This document shows, piece after piece, positions 18,561 through 26,798 of a stretch of DNA of 64,000 nucleotides. The stretch comes from Echinicola vietnamensis DSM 17526 (GTDB taxonomy: Bacteria > Bacteroidota > Bacteroidia > Cytophagales > Cyclobacteriaceae): contig NC_019904.1 in assembly GCF_000325705.1 (NCBI RefSeq), forward strand, positions 5,468,501 to 5,532,500, in the 5' to 3' direction. Numbering within the stretch: position 1 is the stretch's first letter; each line of letters begins with the position of its first letter. The position numbers and the translations under genes were made by a program. The notes beneath the pieces are model-generated. The model saw only the letters and a list, made by a program, of their open reading frames with translations, ran no database searches and had not been told where the DNA came from.

Positions 18561-18884
18561 TTACACCATGATATAGTTAACCCTTTCCTTGCTCAATAAT
18601 TCATCCTCAAATTCCTCTCCTGTCTTCACAAGCAAAATTATACTGGCTTTGGGAAACTGCGCAATCACGTAGTTAAGTATTTTTACGGTTTCTTTATATA
18701 AACCAAGCATCACAATGTCCGGTGCCGGGGTACACGCTTTTAGTTTTTGTCCCACCTTTACGAAAGTATTGCTGTTTCCAAGGCAGGTAAACTTATGGCG
18801 GCTCAGGCTTAGCTGAATCTTTGTCAACACCTCCGGATCATTTTCGATAATATAGTAGCCACAGCCCTCATTTAAATCATTCAT
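18561..18884 (-). CDS. Receiver-like protein without phospho-Asp
   Basis: 107 aa. The alpha/beta pattern of a receiver is recognisable: an acidic start YYIIENDPEV (residues 10-19), a strand DIVML, and a final strand NYIMV. But the phospho-acceptor Asp is Gly61 (IVMLGLYKE), and the protein ends before the conserved Lys and last helix. So it cannot be phosphorylated in the usual way. It resembles the lone receiver at 14692 and the NtrC receiver, and may be a decayed paralogue. It could still act as an atypical protein-binding domain. It abuts the candidate MITE. Confidence 0.68.
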   Translation of the reverse strand: MNDLNEGCGYYIIENDPEVLTKIQLSLSRHKFTCLGNSNTFVKVGQKLKACTPAPDIVMLGLYKETVKILNYVIAQFPKASIILLVKTGEEFEDELLSKERVNYIMV

Positions 18885-19383
18885 AACAAGTCATTTTCTG
18901 TAAAGATTAATTTTCAAACCTGAAATATGCATTAGCTAATCCACGCCACTGCGCACAAGGATTCCGGCCAAAAGCTATTTTAAAATCGGTCACTCATTTT
19001 GCTTTAGCCCTGGCTAACCATCTGGGTGACATTATCGCTCCCTACTGATCAATTTGCTTATCGTATTGGCACTTTCTCATAGTAGGCGGAGCAGCCTATC
19101 ATGATTCCTAATGCACCATCGGGTTTAAAGAAAAATAATTACGAAACAACAACCAACATTAGCCCTACGCACATGTACGCAAAGGTTTAAAAAGCTAAAA
19201 CTTACGCTTTCGCACGTTGCCCGACGTGCCTACCTCCTGTAGCCTCAAATGAGGGATTCGATAATCCCATTTAACTTTTCATCTCCAAACAATTTACCTA
19301 TCATAAGACTTCCTTTATCCAAGCCTCTTTAAACCCTTTCCGCTGATAACTGTCCAATTCTGCCCTTGCTACAACAGCATTGG
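18885..19383. other. 499-bp gap, nothing recognised
   Basis: No protein-like frame, tRNA pattern or strong hairpin was seen. It lies between the pseudo-receiver and an OmpA-SPOR pseudogene and may be decayed coding DNA. Confidence 0.3.
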
Positions 19384-19980
19384 TTAGGTACCTAAGAAAC
19401 CATAATAACAGCCAGTTCGCTCTTCATAAAAACATCCTGCCGTCGACCTGTCCTCTTCAGTTAGATTTGACAAATATTGTGTGGCATTTTCTTCCTGGGA
19501 AAACACCCCTGAAATAATATAATGGCTGGATTCAAATGACGGTTCTTGCTGAGAGAGCGTGGTTTTCTCGGACGGTTTAGCCTGGTCACCTCCGTTCATT
19601 TTAAAGGTAATTTCCGTCCTCCTGTTCAATTGATGGTCTTTTTCAGTACAAGAGGCATCGCTGCAGTCATGCACCGGCCTGGTCCTACAATACCAATTTT
19701 AGCTGATCTTTCCCTCCTCGATCCCTTGGTTTAGCAAGAAATCTTTCACTACTTTAACCCCTCGAATATCCGTATGGCCGACCACTTCAATTGTGAACTC
19801 ATCATGTACCTGAAGAAGGATCGCTATCTTATCGAGGTCATGGACACTTTTTGGCCTTAACGAAGCCTTGTCAAAATCAAAATAAACAACAGTAGTCTCC
19901 CCCCCCAAAAAAATCAGGTTGGGAACAGGGATCTTCAAATTCGCTCGGCAATTCGCAGTCATGCTATATTCGATCAAACA
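19384..19980 (-). pseudogene. OmpA-SPOR protein pseudogene (in-frame stop, deletion)
   Basis: Read on the minus strand in one frame. First comes an OmpA peptidoglycan-binding domain start (VVYFDFDKASLRP, FTIEVVGHTDIRG), then LLNQGIEEGKIS, then a TAA stop at 19699-19701. After the stop the same frame resumes with the OmpA end (RPVHDCSD, CTEKDHQLNRRTEITF) and a SPOR-like start (HYIISGVFSQEENATQYL, CYYGFLG). The stop takes the place of a normal residue before the G-Y-G-E-T-like segment, and ~11 residues (the usual N-x-x-LSxRRA part) are missing after GHTD. The N-terminal domains of such proteins are absent upstream, where the frame closes at 20023. So this is a nonsense-mutated, truncated remnant of an envelope OmpA protein. 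Confidence 0.82.
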
Positions 19981-20199
19981 ATTTCCAATTCTTCTTGATG
20001 ATAACGGACAGCCACCATGGATTTATCGCTATGGTAAATTCCACCAAGCTTCGGCAGCTGACATCCTCAGGATATTGACCAATCTGCTGATTTCCAGAAA
20101 ACCCTAGAGAATACCACTATGGCCCCTGTTGTCATTTTTCACCTAATCCCAGCAAAACTAGACCAGTCCAAAAGACCTAGACCTGATATACATCTCGCT

Positions 20200-20228
20200 A
20201 AAAGCTGATATTTATCAGCTTTTTTTTT
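20200..20228 (+). terminator. Orphan intrinsic terminator
   Basis: AAAAGCTGATA (20200-20210), 2-nt loop, TATCAGCTTTT (20213-20223) and T's to 20228. There is no plus-strand gene for 1.8 kb upstream, so either an unseen RNA ends here or it is left from a lost gene. Confidence 0.65.
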
Positions 20229-20278
20229 GAAAAGAACAATTGAATCACACTATGTTGGCTCGTTTTCAAATCGTTAAA

Positions 20279-20308
20279 TGTTGTTCAGACGACTTGTATA
20301 TACCTTTG
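20279..20308 (+). promoter_or_regulatory. Bacteroidota-type promoter
   Basis: TACCTTTG (20301-20308) fits the -7 consensus TAnnTTTG, with TTG at 20281-20283 as a possible -33 element, 17 bp away. The next real gene starts at 20849, implying a ~530-nt leader if this promoter drives it. Confidence 0.4.
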
Positions 20309-20848
20309 CCCCGATAAATGAAAATCTCATGTTCGGAGACAGCAGGCATCAATAAAATCGATCACCGTAACACCAAAAACTTCATCATCATTTCCATCGC
20401 CTTCAACCTTGAAAAAACACCCCTACTAAGAATTGATTTTCAAAACCTTAAATCAAAAACATTTACAAAAAACCAACATTCATTATGCTTTTTCTTGACT
20501 TTATTTCAGTAATTAAGTCATACGTAAAATTTGTATATTATAATATTTACTATATTTAAGTATTTTTTTATAATATTACATCCGTATACAAACTTATAAT
20601 AACCTAAAGTTACTTTAAATTACATTTTTCATAGTATTTATACCAAAAATAAGTAAATTTTATTTTACACATCACCAGACCTAAAAACATCAAACACATC
20701 TTCGCTATAGGATGCATTTCCTTTTCAATTAATGGGACATGCATTCCACCTTAAAAAACAGCTCAAAAACCGGTTTAATCCACCCACGATCACCACAAGT
20801 TCAAATCTCTTTTGTAGCTTTATTCTTAGTCAACCAAACCAACCCCTC

Positions 20849-22177
20849 ATGAATCCTACCGATACCATTTCCGACCGGGCAAAAGCCATCATGGAAAGCC
20901 CCATGCGGGCAGACTTGGAGGTATACTTTGATGCTTTGGAAAACCTGTACCATCCCAGTAAAAATCCCCAGGGAGCCTTCCCCCTAAACATGGCAGAAAA
21001 CACCTTGGGCTGGAACCTGCTGAAGTCCAAAATCCAGCAGATCCAAGAAAACGAAATCGTTCCAGACTGGGCATCCAAGTACGGCAACACGCTCGGAGTG
21101 GATTCCTTTCGGGAAACCGTGGCTCAGTTCCTGTCCACGTTTCTGATAGGCTGCCCCATCCAGCAGGAGCATTTGGCGTTTTCATCGGGATTGACTTCGG
21201 TCATAGATCTCAGCGTATTTTTACTGGCAAACGAAGGCGACACGGCCGTTTTCCCAGCACCTGCCTATCCCGTCTATAAAAATGACATAGGGGCCATTCC
21301 GGGCATAAAGCGCTTTGACCTGCAGACCCATGACACGATCGATGAACTGTCCGCTGGTATTCCACTTGATGAAAAGTCCCTTCGCCAAGCGCTCAAAACG
21401 CTAGAGGAATCGGGAGAGCGGTTCAAAATCCTGGTCCTCACCCATCCTGACAACCCCACTGGAGCTGTTTATTCGGATAAGCAACTCACACTCATTGCTG
21501 ATTGGTGCATCGACCATCGCATCCACTTGGTGGTCAATGAGATCTATGGATGCTCACTGATCGACACTAACCATCCGGCCATTGCCGGTGACTACCCAGC
21601 ACAGGTTTCCTTCAGGTCTTTCGGCAACATCATGGCCGCATACAAAAGCCCCTACCTCCACCTCTGGTATTCTTTTTCCAAGGATTTTGGCATATCAGGA
21701 TTCCGGGTAGGATTGGTACACTCATATAACGAAGCGTTCCTTAATGCCTATGCCAACGCCAACCTGACCCATTCGGTCTCCAATTATACCCAATGGATAT
21801 TGCAGTGCCTTTTGGAAGATCATGATTTTATTGCCGATTACCTTCGGCAATATCAAAAGGAGCTGACTGCATGCTATGTGATGGTAGTGGAATTACTCAA
21901 AAAGCACCAAATTCCTTATGTTCCTTCCCGAGGGAGCTTATTTGTTTGGATCGATCTTTCAGACTGGCTTGAGGAAAACACGGATATCGGTCAGGAGGCA
22001 TTATGGCTGGACATCTATCATGCTACCGGGGTGCTGCTCACCCCCGGGGAAGGCTTTGGTCACCGGCAGAAGGGCCATTTCCGCTTGGTCATTTCCTACC
22101 ATATCCCTTCGCACCTGAGGGTGGCCCTCCAGCGCCTGGATGATTATCTGCAAAAAACAGTCCGAACTAAGGATTGA
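20849..22177 (+). CDS. ACC-synthase-like class I/II aminotransferase
   Basis: 442 aa from the ATG at 20849; an upstream in-frame extension to 20732 has no protein-like pattern. It has a fold type I PLP enzyme layout: LNMAENTLGW near the N-terminus, FSSGLTSVIDL cofactor loop, THPDNPTGAVYS, VVNEIYG, Schiff-base Lys278 in SFSKDFGISGFRVG, and the C-terminal Arg region GHFRLVISYH. The combination resembles 1-aminocyclopropane-1-carboxylate synthase-like aminotransferases of bacteria. Substrate specificity cannot be read from sequence. It is monocistronic; its 3' end overlaps the convergent batD gene by 11 bp. Confidence 0.9.
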   Translation: MNPTDTISDRAKAIMESPMRADLEVYFDALENLYHPSKNPQGAFPLNMAENTLGWNLLKSKIQQIQENEIVPDWASKYGNTLGVDSFRETVAQFLSTFLIGCPIQQEHLAFSSGLTSVIDLSVFLLANEGDTAVFPAPAYPVYKNDIGAIPGIKRFDLQTHDTIDELSAGIPLDEKSLRQALKTLEESGERFKILVLTHPDNPTGAVYSDKQLTLIADWCIDHRIHLVVNEIYGCSLIDTNHPAIAGDYPAQVSFRSFGNIMAAYKSPYLHLWYSFSKDFGISGFRVGLVHSYNEAFLNAYANANLTHSVSNYTQWILQCLLEDHDFIADYLRQYQKELTACYVMVVELLKKHQIPYVPSRGSLFVWIDLSDWLEENTDIGQEALWLDIYHATGVLLTPGEGFGHRQKGHFRLVISYHIPSHLRVALQRLDDYLQKTVRTKD

Positions 22178-23600
22178 TCCATCCACTCTTTTCCGCAGTG
22201 GAAGGCATTACCCTAGCCGCCTCAAAGTACCTTTTCCGGGCAGCACTGACGGTATCGACAAAATGTTCTCCCAAGCGTTGGTCCTTAGAGGATTTTGTGG
22301 ACAATCTGCTGACCTGGTCCTGGAAGTCCTGATCTCCCCACCGCTCTGCAAAAAATGCCAATGTCGGTTCCTCTAGCCCCAATCGGTCGATCCAGCGGTA
22401 AAGGGCTCGCATGACCGCTTGGCCATCATTTCCCTTAGCCGCCTGCTTGAATTGCTTGAAGAAATAAGGCTCGGACCTTAGATAAGCCTGTCGCTTTGCT
22501 TGGTAGCCCTTGACCAAACGCGGCACATATTTCAGCATAAAAAACAACAGCAGCACCACCAAAGCCAAAATGATGGCCAACTGCTCAGGACTCAAGCCCA
22601 AAAATGTCAACGGCACCTTCTCCGCTTCGGCGGTCACCTCCGCCTGCTGCACCGCCATCAAGGAGTCCTTTAAGGTTTCCAGCATTCCCAAATTGGGATT
22701 GGGCTTTACCTCTACCTGAACAGCCGGCAGGGTCCGTTTATAAAGCTGCTGACGGTATGGATTCCACCAGGTAAACACCATTTCGGGAATCTCCACCGTT
22801 CCTTCTTTTTCAAAAAGATAGCGCGTCATATCGCTCCTGACTGCTCCAATGGCCGTTTTGGAACGAATATTTTCAATGTCGCTTCTGCCGGGATATTGGC
22901 TGACCCCTGGCAGGCTGTCCCACTTTACCGGCGGGATCAGCTGCGGAACCGTATTGTCCGCATTTCGGATGATCGTCCGCTGGATCACATCGCCGACTTT
23001 GACATCGGTTAGCTTCCCTCCCCATTCCTGACGGACACTCAGGCCGTTGGCCACCAGCCAACCTTCCACATCAAAACCGGGAGGAGCCGGCCTCACCTTG
23101 ATCACCTGTTCTTTGGTGCTCACGACATGTGAATTTCCCTTGTAACCGCCTTCTGCCGGTGATTCCACCGTAATGTCAATGGAGGGGATGGTGATATCCT
23201 TATTGGCAAATGGAAAAACATTGTAGATCATTTCCACTCCGGAAAAGGTCTTGCCGTTTCTGGAAGTACTGGTACTGATATTGCGAAAAAACACTGTATA
23301 GGCACCGTTGACCTTGATATTACCGGGATCCACCCCTTTGGTAAACCAAGTGGACGTGTATACGCGAACCGTCACCTCCACCGGCTCACCCACATACGCC
23401 GTGCGCTTGTTAAGCTGCACCTCACTCCACAGGGTCTGCGCCGAAACGGGCAGTACCCAAGCGGAAAACAACCACAACCCCACGAGCAAGCTCCTGAGCA
23501 AAACCAAGCCATACCCGTTTCGGTCCAGTGCCGCTCTGTCTTTTTGTGGGGCAATGACAGCTCCCTTCATAGGTGTATACCGGTTACCAGGCTTTTTCAT
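22167..23600 (-). CDS. batD: BatD-family protein
   Basis: 477 aa. A long N-terminal extension precedes a signal-like helix (LLVGLWLFSAWVLPVSAQ), then repeated Ig-like beta domains (NKRTAYVGEPVEVTVRVY, FPFANKDITIPSIDITVES), a membrane helix near residues 345-365 (AIILALVVLLLFFMLKYVP) and a cytoplasmic C-terminal region. This is the layout of BatD (oxygen tolerance protein). It is the last gene of the six-gene bat operon. The ATG at 23600 overlaps batB by 17 bp; Met11 at 23570 would remove the overlap and is an equally good start. Confidence 0.88.
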   Translation of the reverse strand: MKKPGNRYTPMKGAVIAPQKDRAALDRNGYGLVLLRSLLVGLWLFSAWVLPVSAQTLWSEVQLNKRTAYVGEPVEVTVRVYTSTWFTKGVDPGNIKVNGAYTVFFRNISTSTSRNGKTFSGVEMIYNVFPFANKDITIPSIDITVESPAEGGYKGNSHVVSTKEQVIKVRPAPPGFDVEGWLVANGLSVRQEWGGKLTDVKVGDVIQRTIIRNADNTVPQLIPPVKWDSLPGVSQYPGRSDIENIRSKTAIGAVRSDMTRYLFEKEGTVEIPEMVFTWWNPYRQQLYKRTLPAVQVEVKPNPNLGMLETLKDSLMAVQQAEVTAEAEKVPLTFLGLSPEQLAIILALVVLLLFFMLKYVPRLVKGYQAKRQAYLRSEPYFFKQFKQAAKGNDGQAVMRALYRWIDRLGLEEPTLAFFAERWGDQDFQDQVSRLSTKSSKDQRLGEHFVDTVSAARKRYFEAARVMPSTAEKSGWINP

Positions 23601-25308
23601 TCGGATCAGGTTTGATTTTCTTTCGCTTCACCTCAAATTCAAATTTCTTTTGCAGAAACCGCGCGGGATCATCATCGATTTTTCGAAGCAGTACTTTTTG
23701 CGCGTCATCAGCTCCCCCGCCCGACTTAAAATCATCCGGCACCTCGTCCATCTCCTTGGCCGTTCTGGTTCCGGTGGTGGCGGTTTCCGATAGGCGCTCC
23801 TTTTCCATGTCTTTCTTGGTCGCCTCTTGGCCTCCACCACTCAAATCCTCAGGACTCTTGTTTTGCCGGGTTTTGGCAGGGCCTTTCTCAGCTTGTTCTT
23901 CCGCACTGGCAGGATCCATTTCACGTCCTCCTGAGAGCACCCTGTCCAGCGCTTGCTTGTTTTTCGTGGCCACGGCCAACGTCGGGTCTTGGACAGCAGC
24001 CATCCCAAAAGCCATTTGAGCAGCTGCATAATCCCCGACCTTAAAATAGGCCAAGCCCAAATTATAACTTCCCATCGCAGTGGTATCCTGACTCAAGGCC
24101 TGAATGGCATCATCATAGTCCCCTGCCTTATAAAAAGCGACTCCTTTACGGAGCGGGTCATGGTACAGCTTTGCCGCCTCTTCAAAATCCCCCACATCAC
24201 TTTTCCGCTGTCCTTGGTAATCCCTTGTGTACCAAAGGTCCGCAAATCCTTCTAAGGGCTCTTTTTGTCCGCATGAACTGAGCATTACCGCCAACCCAAA
24301 CACGACCCAGCCACGCCTGAACCACATCAAAAGGATTAGGGCCGCCGGAATTACCAATAGCAGCCCGGCATCCCGCCACTGGTCTTGCTTTTCCTCGGGC
24401 TCCTCGGTAAAACGAAGGTTTTCCCTCACATGCTCGGCAATCCACTTCACATCGCTGTCATCCAAGGTAAGGGTGTGCACCCGACAGTTTTCCAGCGAAC
24501 CAAGCTGGCTCAACACCGTCGCGTCCATCGCAGAATGCACCGCCTTACCACCTACCGTCAACGATCCGCTGCCAGCATAGGCAGGCACCTCGCCCCCCGA
24601 AGGGGTATTAAAGGGCATGATCTCCAGCCGCCCTTTCCGGGAGGTCATAAATCCCTGGATGGTCTTAAAAGTCTCCTCCGAAAAATCATCGGACAGCAGC
24701 AACACCGTCCCCGGCGCAGCGGTCACCGCCATCAAGCTATCCGCCAAGGCCAGCCCCTTGGAAAGGTCCGACCCCCTGAAGGGCATCACCTTAGGAGACA
24801 AGGTCTCAATATGGCTTTTGATAATGTTATAATCCGAGGTCAAGGGCACGATCGTATGGGCAGTCCCGGCATACCCCACTAACGCCACCCTCGCTCCCGG
24901 GCGGGCATCCAGCAAATCGGCCACTTTAAACTTGGCCCGTTCCAGCCTGTTGGGCTGAATGTCGTCGGCGAGCATGCTTTGGGACAGGTCCAGCAGGATC
25001 ACCATCGGCGTTTCCAATACCTGCCCGGGCACTTCCACCTTTTTCCAAGTGGGACCAGCCAAGGCCAGGACACCCAGACTGAGCCCAAAGACCATCAACA
25101 GGTGCATTATCAGCTTCATCCGTCCACTGCCTTTGGCAATCATAAAAGGCCTAAGATGAGGGGCAATGTGTTTTTTCCACGGCATCCGCTCCTGAAGGTT
25201 GGCCAAGCCCAGTACCAGCAACAAGCCCACCCCGGCAAATCCCCAAAGCAGCGTTGGCCTCAAAAAGTGAAAGGCCTCCCAATCTATTGGAAACAAATCT
25301 TCAAACAT
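23584..25308 (-). CDS. batB: BatB-BatC fusion: VWA plus TPR protein
   Basis: 574 aa. Residues 1-330 are BatB: N-terminal membrane helices (~18-36 and ~66-86), a von Willebrand A domain with MIDAS motif D107-L-S-Q-S111, and another hydrophobic segment at ~315-328. Residues ~350-490 carry TPR-like repeats (AVFYKAGDYDDAIQAL-like, NLGLAYFKVGDYAAAQ), as in BatC. The tail to 574 is low-complexity and charged. At the junction, residues 328-346 (MWFRRGWVVFGLAVMLSSC) look like a complete lipoprotein signal with lipobox LSSC (Cys346). So two ancestral proteins appear joined. It overlaps batA by 8 bp. Confidence 0.9.
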   Translation of the reverse strand: MFEDLFPIDWEAFHFLRPTLLWGFAGVGLLLVLGLANLQERMPWKKHIAPHLRPFMIAKGSGRMKLIMHLLMVFGLSLGVLALAGPTWKKVEVPGQVLETPMVILLDLSQSMLADDIQPNRLERAKFKVADLLDARPGARVALVGYAGTAHTIVPLTSDYNIIKSHIETLSPKVMPFRGSDLSKGLALADSLMAVTAAPGTVLLLSDDFSEETFKTIQGFMTSRKGRLEIMPFNTPSGGEVPAYAGSGSLTVGGKAVHSAMDATVLSQLGSLENCRVHTLTLDDSDVKWIAEHVRENLRFTEEPEEKQDQWRDAGLLLVIPAALILLMWFRRGWVVFGLAVMLSSCGQKEPLEGFADLWYTRDYQGQRKSDVGDFEEAAKLYHDPLRKGVAFYKAGDYDDAIQALSQDTTAMGSYNLGLAYFKVGDYAAAQMAFGMAAVQDPTLAVATKNKQALDRVLSGGREMDPASAEEQAEKGPAKTRQNKSPEDLSGGGQEATKKDMEKERLSETATTGTRTAKEMDEVPDDFKSGGGADDAQKVLLRKIDDDPARFLQKKFEFEVKRKKIKPDPNEKAW

Positions 25309-26308
25309 ACGCCTCTCGGTTTCGTGATTTCTTCAATAATCCCACCAGGCTGGCCACTAAGTTCGCGAGAAAGGCCAAGCCCAAGGCCGCTGCCAGTGGG
25401 TACATGTACAGCAAGGTCTCAGGGCGATGCTCCTCTTCCTCATATTCGATCGGTTCCAGCTTGTCCACCTCAGTATAAATCTGCTGTAACTGCTCGGCAT
25501 CTTTGGCCAGAAAGTACTTCCCTCCTGTCATCTCCGCGATCTGCTGAAGGGTCTTCTCATCCAGGTCCGAACTTTGGCTGCCCGGATCACCAATACCGAT
25601 CGTATAGATCATCACTGAATCCTGCTTGGCCATATCCGCGCCATCCAACGGCAGCACATCCGTCCCGGCATCCACTCCATCGGTAAGCAACAGCATTACT
25701 TTGGTCTTAATGGTATCTTGATCAAACATGTCAATCCCCTTGGCAATGGCTTTACCAATATGGGTCATCTGGCCCGCCATCCCCACATCTGCCTCTTCCA
25801 GCATTTGGTCCACTGTCTGCAGGTCAGGCGTAAACGGCGCCTGCACATATGCATTGGTCGCAAAAAACACCAAGCCCATCCGGTCTCCTTCACGCTTCTC
25901 GATAAATTCGTGCATCAGTGATTTAACCGCATCCCATCGACGTACTTTTTGCCCATCGACTTCCCAGTCCTTCTGGGCCATGCTAAATGAAATATCGGCT
26001 GTAATCAAAAAATTACGAGAGGTCTTCACCTTCATTTTGGGTTCCCCTACCAGCTGTGGAGAAGAAAGGGCCGCCAAAAACAACCCCCAAATCAGGATGA
26101 GTGCCAACCAATTGAAGAAGTTCCTTCTTTTCACCAAAGCGGACTTCCGAGGTTTGCCACCGGTATAATCCAAAGCCCTTTGGTACCCCGGAAACAGTAG
26201 GGCAGCACTTCTCATCCGCAAGGGAGGCAGCAGCCAAAACAGCAATAATGGCAGCGGAAACAGCCAAAAAACCCACGGGTACGCAATTTCAAAATTAGCT
26301 GGCATCAT
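25301..26308 (-). CDS. batA: BatA, von Willebrand A membrane protein
   Basis: 335 aa. N-terminal helices (WVFWLFPLPLLLFWLLPPL, ~12-30, and WLALILIWGLFLAALSS, ~67-83), a VWA domain with intact MIDAS D105-I-S-F-S109 and later DGVDAGTD, and a C-terminal helix (~305-325). This is the classic BatA arrangement, with the VWA domain on the periplasmic side. MIDAS domains bind a divalent metal to engage protein partners; here probably the sister VWA proteins. Its start overlaps the upstream 167-aa gene by 14 bp, indicating tight operon coupling. Confidence 0.92.
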   Translation of the reverse strand: MMPANFEIAYPWVFWLFPLPLLLFWLLPPLRMRSAALLFPGYQRALDYTGGKPRKSALVKRRNFFNWLALILIWGLFLAALSSPQLVGEPKMKVKTSRNFLITADISFSMAQKDWEVDGQKVRRWDAVKSLMHEFIEKREGDRMGLVFFATNAYVQAPFTPDLQTVDQMLEEADVGMAGQMTHIGKAIAKGIDMFDQDTIKTKVMLLLTDGVDAGTDVLPLDGADMAKQDSVMIYTIGIGDPGSQSSDLDEKTLQQIAEMTGGKYFLAKDAEQLQQIYTEVDKLEPIEYEEEEHRPETLLYMYPLAAALGLAFLANLVASLVGLLKKSRNREAYV

Positions 26309-26798
26309 GGTCTCTTATCCACTTTTTGGTATTTGAAATAATAGCTTTCCTCACCTGCTCGTCCGGTTGCTCTTCCTGATAAACCAATCGTTCGATCCGG
26401 TCATAGATCGAAGCAAATTGAACCCCTTGGGCCTTTTTGTCCAAAAACATGTACCAGGCCTTTCCATACATGTTCCCGACCTGATCCCTTCCATAAGCAT
26501 GCATGGCGGTGCGTTTTAGGAGCACAAGGCTATGGACCAAAGGACTTTGGCCCGAAACGACCCGCTCAAGCTCTGCCAAGGCTGATCTACGGTAGGCATT
26601 TTTTCGATAGGCCCTCACCTTTAAAAAGCCAACGATCAAAATCCCCAGGAGCACCAATCCTCCCAAAATCGGCCAGCCAATGGTCTCAAAAGAAAAAGGC
26701 ACTGCCGATGGTTCCTGCAAAGGCCCCAGATCGAGCTTTGCAGCTAAGTGGACCAGGGAATCGGTCGCCAAAGAATCTTGCCTCACCAACATGCTCAT
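26295..26798 (-). CDS. DUF4381-like membrane protein of the bat operon
   Basis: 167 aa: a short periplasmic N-terminus, one membrane helix (WPILGGLVLLGILIVGFLKV, ~42-61), then a cytoplasmic basic and helical region (YRRSALAELERVV, QVGNMYGKAWYMFLDKKA). Size and position between the DUF58 and BatA genes fit the DUF4381-like proteins of these operons. Its ATG overlaps the DUF58 stop (ATGA). Function unknown beyond membership in the Bat/MoxR system. Confidence 0.82.
   Translation of the reverse strand: MSMLVRQDSLATDSLVHLAAKLDLGPLQEPSAVPFSFETIGWPILGGLVLLGILIVGFLKVRAYRKNAYRRSALAELERVVSGQSPLVHSLVLLKRTAMHAYGRDQVGNMYGKAWYMFLDKKAQGVQFASIYDRIERLVYQEEQPDEQVRKAIISNTKKWIRDHDAS

Larger units (their letters stand above)
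19981..20848. other. 868-bp AT-rich gap before the aminotransferase
   Basis: It contains an orphan terminator (20200-20228), a promoter-like site (20279-20308) and a very AT-rich stretch at 20510-20670. Short open frames are not protein-like. A long untranslated leader or a small RNA is possible downstream of the promoter. Confidence 0.4.

Noticed and set aside
20318..20512. 64-aa open frame after the 20301 promoter box
   Set aside because: Low-complexity, Lys/Asn/Phe-rich, no domain; its start lies only 10 bp after the -7 box. Kept only as a possible RNA region.
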